Below, in pieces: positions 61,597-64,000 of a stretch of 64,000 nucleotides of DNA. The stretch lies in NCBI GenBank assembly GCA_027486845.1, contig JAIXOL010000018.1, forward strand, positions 1-64,000, read 5' to 3'. The first letter of the stretch is position 1, and each line of letters starts with the position of its first letter. A program made the position numbers and the translations under genes. Source of the stretch: Cytophagaceae bacterium. Its GTDB lineage: Bacteria; Bacteroidota; Bacteroidia; Cytophagales; Spirosomataceae. The notes beneath the pieces are model-generated. The model made no database searches. It had not been told where the DNA came from and saw only the letters and a list, made by a program, of their open reading frames with translations.

Positions 61597-61953
61597 ATGA
61601 GAGATTTTAGAAAATACGAAGTTTGGCAGTTATCACATTCTTTAGCTTTAGAAGTTTATTCACAAACAATAAACTTTCCTAAAGTCGAGCAGTATGGAAT
61701 TACAAGTCAGTTAAATAGAGCAGTAGTTTCTATCCCTACAAATATTAGTGAGGGGTGTGGTAGAAATTCAGATGCCGAATTCCATCGTTTTATTCAAATA
61801 TCTCTTGGTTCTGCACATGAGGTTGAATATCTTTTGCAATTATCTCTTGATTTAAAATTTATTGATTTAGAAAAGTACAAATTATTAGACGCACAAGTGA
61901 ATTTAGTAAAGCAAAAACTATATCATTTAGCACAAAAGCTAAATAGCAAATAA
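61597..61953 (+). CDS. Four-helix-bundle protein (23S rRNA intervening-sequence type)
   Basis: 118 residues. MRDFRKYEVWQLSHSLALEV, IPTNISEGCGRNSDAEFHRF and SAHEVEYLLQLSLDLKF are the signature of this family (TIGR02436-like), which includes proteins encoded in 23S rRNA intervening sequences and the Avd proteins of diversity-generating retroelements. Its role is unknown. It stands alone in the leuC-leuD gap, with GCTTTATGC-family repeats on both sides, and was probably inserted as a mobile unit. Confidence 0.92.
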   Translation: MRDFRKYEVWQLSHSLALEVYSQTINFPKVEQYGITSQLNRAVVSIPTNISEGCGRNSDAEFHRFIQISLGSAHEVEYLLQLSLDLKFIDLEKYKLLDAQVNLVKQKLYHLAQKLNSK

Positions 61954-61964
61954 TTTTTTCAGAT

Positions 61965-62075
61965 GTAAGCATTAAGCTATACGCTTTATGCTTTTAAAGC
62001 AAAACAACCTATAGCATCGGCTTAGGTTAAAAATAATAAAAACAGCCTATAGCATAAAGCCTATAGCGTAAAGCA
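61965..62075. repeat. GCTTTATGC-family inverted repeat upstream of leuD
   Basis: Left arm TAAGCATTAAGCTATACGCT with TTATGCTTTT; right arm AGCCTATAGCATAAAGCCTA with TAGCGTAAAGC. The arms are inverted copies about 50 bp apart, with another CCTATAGC/GGCTTAGG pair between. Confidence 0.75.
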
Positions 62076-62082
62076 AAAAAAA

Positions 62083-62679
62083 ATGGCATACGATAAATTT
62101 ATAGTACTCAAAAGCACCGCAGTTCCGATGCCAATCGAAAATGTGGATACTGACCAAATCATTCCTGCACGTTTCTTGAAAGCAACAAGCAGAGTAGATT
62201 TCGACAAAAACTTATTCAGAGACTGGCGTTATAATAATGATGATTCTCCGAAAGCAGACTTCGTTTTAAATAACCCTATCTACTCAGGTAAAATATTAGT
62301 TGGAGGTAGAAACTTCGGTAGCGGTTCTTCTCGTGAACACGCTGCTTGGGCGATTTATGATTACGGTTTCCGTTGCGTAGTTTCGAGTTTCTTTGCTGAT
62401 ATTTTCAAAGGAAACGCTTTAAATATTGGTATTTTGCCAGTACAAGTAAGTGAAGATTTTTTACACAAAATTTTCACGGCTATTGAAGCAGACCCAAAAG
62501 CTGAACTTGAAATCAATCTTCCTGCTCAAACGGTTACTATTTTAGCAACTGGCGAATTGGAAAGTTTTGCAATCAACGGCTACAAAAAGAACAACATGAT
62601 TAATGGCTACGATGATATTGATTATCTCCAGTCAATGAAAGCCGAAATTGCGGATTTTGCTGATAAGAGTTTATACTAA
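62083..62679 (+). CDS. leuD: 3-Isopropylmalate dehydratase, small subunit
   Basis: 198 residues. Swivelling-domain motifs: [38 protein letters not shown] and [20 protein letters not shown]. Partner of LeuC. It starts 7 bp after a GCTTTATGC repeat and is followed by another. Confidence 0.97.
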   Translation: MAYDKFIVLKSTAVPMPIENVDTDQIIPARFLKATSRVDFDKNLFRDWRYNNDDSPKADFVLNNPIYSGKILVGGRNFGSGSSREHAAWAIYDYGFRCVVSSFFADIFKGNALNIGILPVQVSEDFLHKIFTAIEADPKAELEINLPAQTVTILATGELESFAINGYKKNNMINGYDDIDYLQSMKAEIADFADKSLY

Positions 62680-62772
62680 AAAGCCTTAAGCTATAGGCTA
62701 TATGCTTTATGCATTTTAAAACGATGCTTTTAGTCTAATACCTATTGCTTACAGCCTAAAGCTTAAAGCATA
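62680..62772. repeat. GCTTTATGC-family inverted repeat between leuD and the leuA-like gene
   Basis: Left arm AAGCCTTAAGCTATAGGCTA with TATGCTTTATGCAT; right arm CCTATTGCTTACAGCCTAAA with GCTTAAAGCATA. It ends 2 bp before the leuA-like start codon. Confidence 0.75.
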
Positions 62773-62774
62773 AT

Positions 62775-64000
62775 ATGCGACACATTGAAATAATGGATAC
62801 AACACTCCGTGATGGTGAACAAACCAGCGGAGTATCTTTTTCGGCTACCGAGAAATTGGCAATTGCCCAGATGTTGCTCACTGAAGTAAAAGTCGATAGA
62901 ATCGAAGTTGCTTCGGCAAGGGTTTCGGATGGAGAGTTGCTGGCTGTTCAAAAAATAACCAATTGGGCAAAAGAACATGATTTGCTTGATAAAGTAGAGG
63001 TTTTGACATTTGTTGATGGTGATTCTTCCATAAAATGGATGCTTGAAGCCGGTGCAAAAGTGATGAATTTATTGACAAAAGGTTCGCTGAATCATCTTAA
63101 GCACCAGTTGAAAAAAACGCCCGAACAACATTTTAGCGAAATCTCGAATGTGATTGCTTTGGCTCAGTCGAAAGGTATAAAAACCAATGTTTATCTCGAA
63201 GATTGGAGTAACGGAATGCGAAATTCGCAGGACTATGTATTTCATTTTCTTGATTTTCTTGAAACGCAACCCATCGAACGAGTTTTATTACCAGATACAT
63301 TGGGTGTGCTTACTCCGCAGGAAACTTATAGCTTTCTGCATTCGATTGTGGAGCGATACCCAAATCAGCACTTTGATTTTCATGCACACAATGATTACGA
63401 TTTAAGCGTAGCCAACGTCATGGAAGCCATTCGTGCGGGCGTACAAGGCTTGCATTTGACAGTAAATGGTATGGGAGAACGAACTGGAAATGCTCCACTT
63501 TCTAGTACAATTGCTGTTATCAATGATTTCATGCCAGGCGTAACGACTTCGGTTGTCGAGCAATCACTTTATACGGTAAGTAAGATTGTTGAGTCATTTT
63601 CTGGCTTTGGTATTCCTGTTAATAAACCTGTTATTGGTGAAAACGTTTTCACTCAAACAGCAGGCATTCATGCTGATGGAGATAACAAAAATAATCTATA
63701 TTTCAATGATTTGATGCCCGAACGTTTCGGCAGAACTCGAAAATATGCACTCGGAAAAACTTCTGGAAAAGCCAATATTGAGAAGAACCTGCAAGAAATG
63801 GGTATCACGCTTACGCAAGAAGAAATAAAGAAAGTAACACAAAGAATCATCGAACTTGGCGACAAAAAGGAAGTCATTACGAAAGAAGATTTACCATATA
63901 TTATTGCCGATATACTTGATAGTGAGGCAATTGTAGAGCGTGTACAGGTGATCAACTATGTGATGACCCACTCAAAAAACCTTCGTCCATCAGTAACTTT
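62775..64000 (+). CDS. Alpha-isopropylmalate synthase-like protein (or citramalate synthase), 5' part
   Basis: The open frame starts at ATG 62775 and runs off the window (about 408 codons). The DRE-TIM metallolyase core shows MDTTLRDGEQTSGVSFSATE, EVASARVS, VLLPDTLGVLTP, FHAHNDYDLSVANVMEAIRA and TVNGMGERTGNAPL, followed by the start of an LeuA-type regulatory region (GKTSGKANIEKNLQEMGI). The HAHND metal-binding block is intact. Whether it makes isopropylmalate or citramalate cannot be read from the visible part; the leuC-leuD context favours leucine or isoleucine synthesis. Confidence 0.9.
   Translation, partial: MRHIEIMDTTLRDGEQTSGVSFSATEKLAIAQMLLTEVKVDRIEVASARVSDGELLAVQKITNWAKEHDLLDKVEVLTFVDGDSSIKWMLEAGAKVMNLLTKGSLNHLKHQLKKTPEQHFSEISNVIALAQSKGIKTNVYLEDWSNGMRNSQDYVFHFLDFLETQPIERVLLPDTLGVLTPQETYSFLHSIVERYPNQHFDFHAHNDYDLSVANVMEAIRAGVQGLHLTVNGMGERTGNAPLSSTIAVINDFMPGVTTSVVEQSLYTVSKIVESFSGFGIPVNKPVIGENVFTQTAGIHADGDNKNNLYFNDLMPERFGRTRKYALGKTSGKANIEKNLQEMGITLTQEEIKKVTQRIIELGDKKEVITKEDLPYIIADILDSEAIVERVQVINYVMTHSKNLRPSVT

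Noticed and set aside
1-64000. tRNA or rRNA genes
   Set aside because: I looked for TTCGAnTCC-type T-arms with a matching acceptor stem and for 16S/23S motifs and found none; a covariance-model search would settle this.

Overview
The window looks like a chromosomal segment of a Bacteroidota bacterium, most likely order Cytophagales (Spirosomataceae-like; the genus cannot be fixed by eye). Reasons: type IX secretion genes porU and porV, Bacteroidota-style promoters (TTG, about 20 bp, TAnnTTTG), AT-rich DNA, families typical of the phylum (DUF5916, DUF4301, DUF6702, DUF2911, GH3-like adenylate-forming enzymes) and OmpA proteins with PD40 repeats. I saw no rRNA, tRNA, CRISPR array, prophage or replication origin.

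Layout. 1-2270 is a scrap yard of mobile DNA: the tail of one REP-associated transposase (RAYT), a probable toxin-tail and immunity-gene remnant, a second RAYT bracketed by inverted REP sequences, and an IS256-type transposase fragment cut by a third REP copy. 2312-9000 holds a lipoprotein, a DUF5916 outer-membrane protein, a glycerophosphodiesterase, a GH3-family enzyme and an FAH-family hydrolase. 9075-15830 (minus strand) reads mazG, ruvX, sprT-like, porU, porV. 16022-22662 has two thioredoxin-fold proteins, purU, an OmpA-PD40 protein, a heptose-phosphate kinase and rsgA. 22973-29095 has an ECF sigma and anti-sigma pair, an unusual kinase/ParB-like fusion, nadD, an rfbD-like reductase, a cyclophilin and an IS982 element inserted in the 3' end of idi. 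30504-34198 is a short division cluster (rsmH, ftsL-like, ftsI) followed by a GT-C glycosyltransferase, a YpdA-like reductase and rseP. 39885-59206 is mostly housekeeping (MarR, CtpA, a Gfo/Idh/MocA oxidoreductase, ahcY, guaB, a TPR protein, proA, a glucan-phosphorylase homologue, an AraC regulator) plus a DUF433/DUF5615 toxin-antitoxin pair. 59294-64000 is a third RAYT followed by the leucine cluster leuC, a four-helix-bundle gene, leuD and a leuA-like gene cut by the window end.

Most striking are the repeats. At least three REP/RAYT systems are present. Several further families of imperfect inverted repeats built from reiterated short words (GCTTTATGC, CTGAGTTCTGAG, GAGATATGAGAT, CCTGACAG) fill spacers. 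In at least three places repeat-like DNA has been absorbed in frame into a protein: the porU leader, the export region of the DUF6702 protein, and the RAYT at 59294, which carries a REP inside its reading frame and takes its stop codon from a second. The leucine operon is split by a four-helix-bundle gene with the GCTTTATGC family in every spacer around it; this is the best candidate here for an undescribed mobile or regulatory element.
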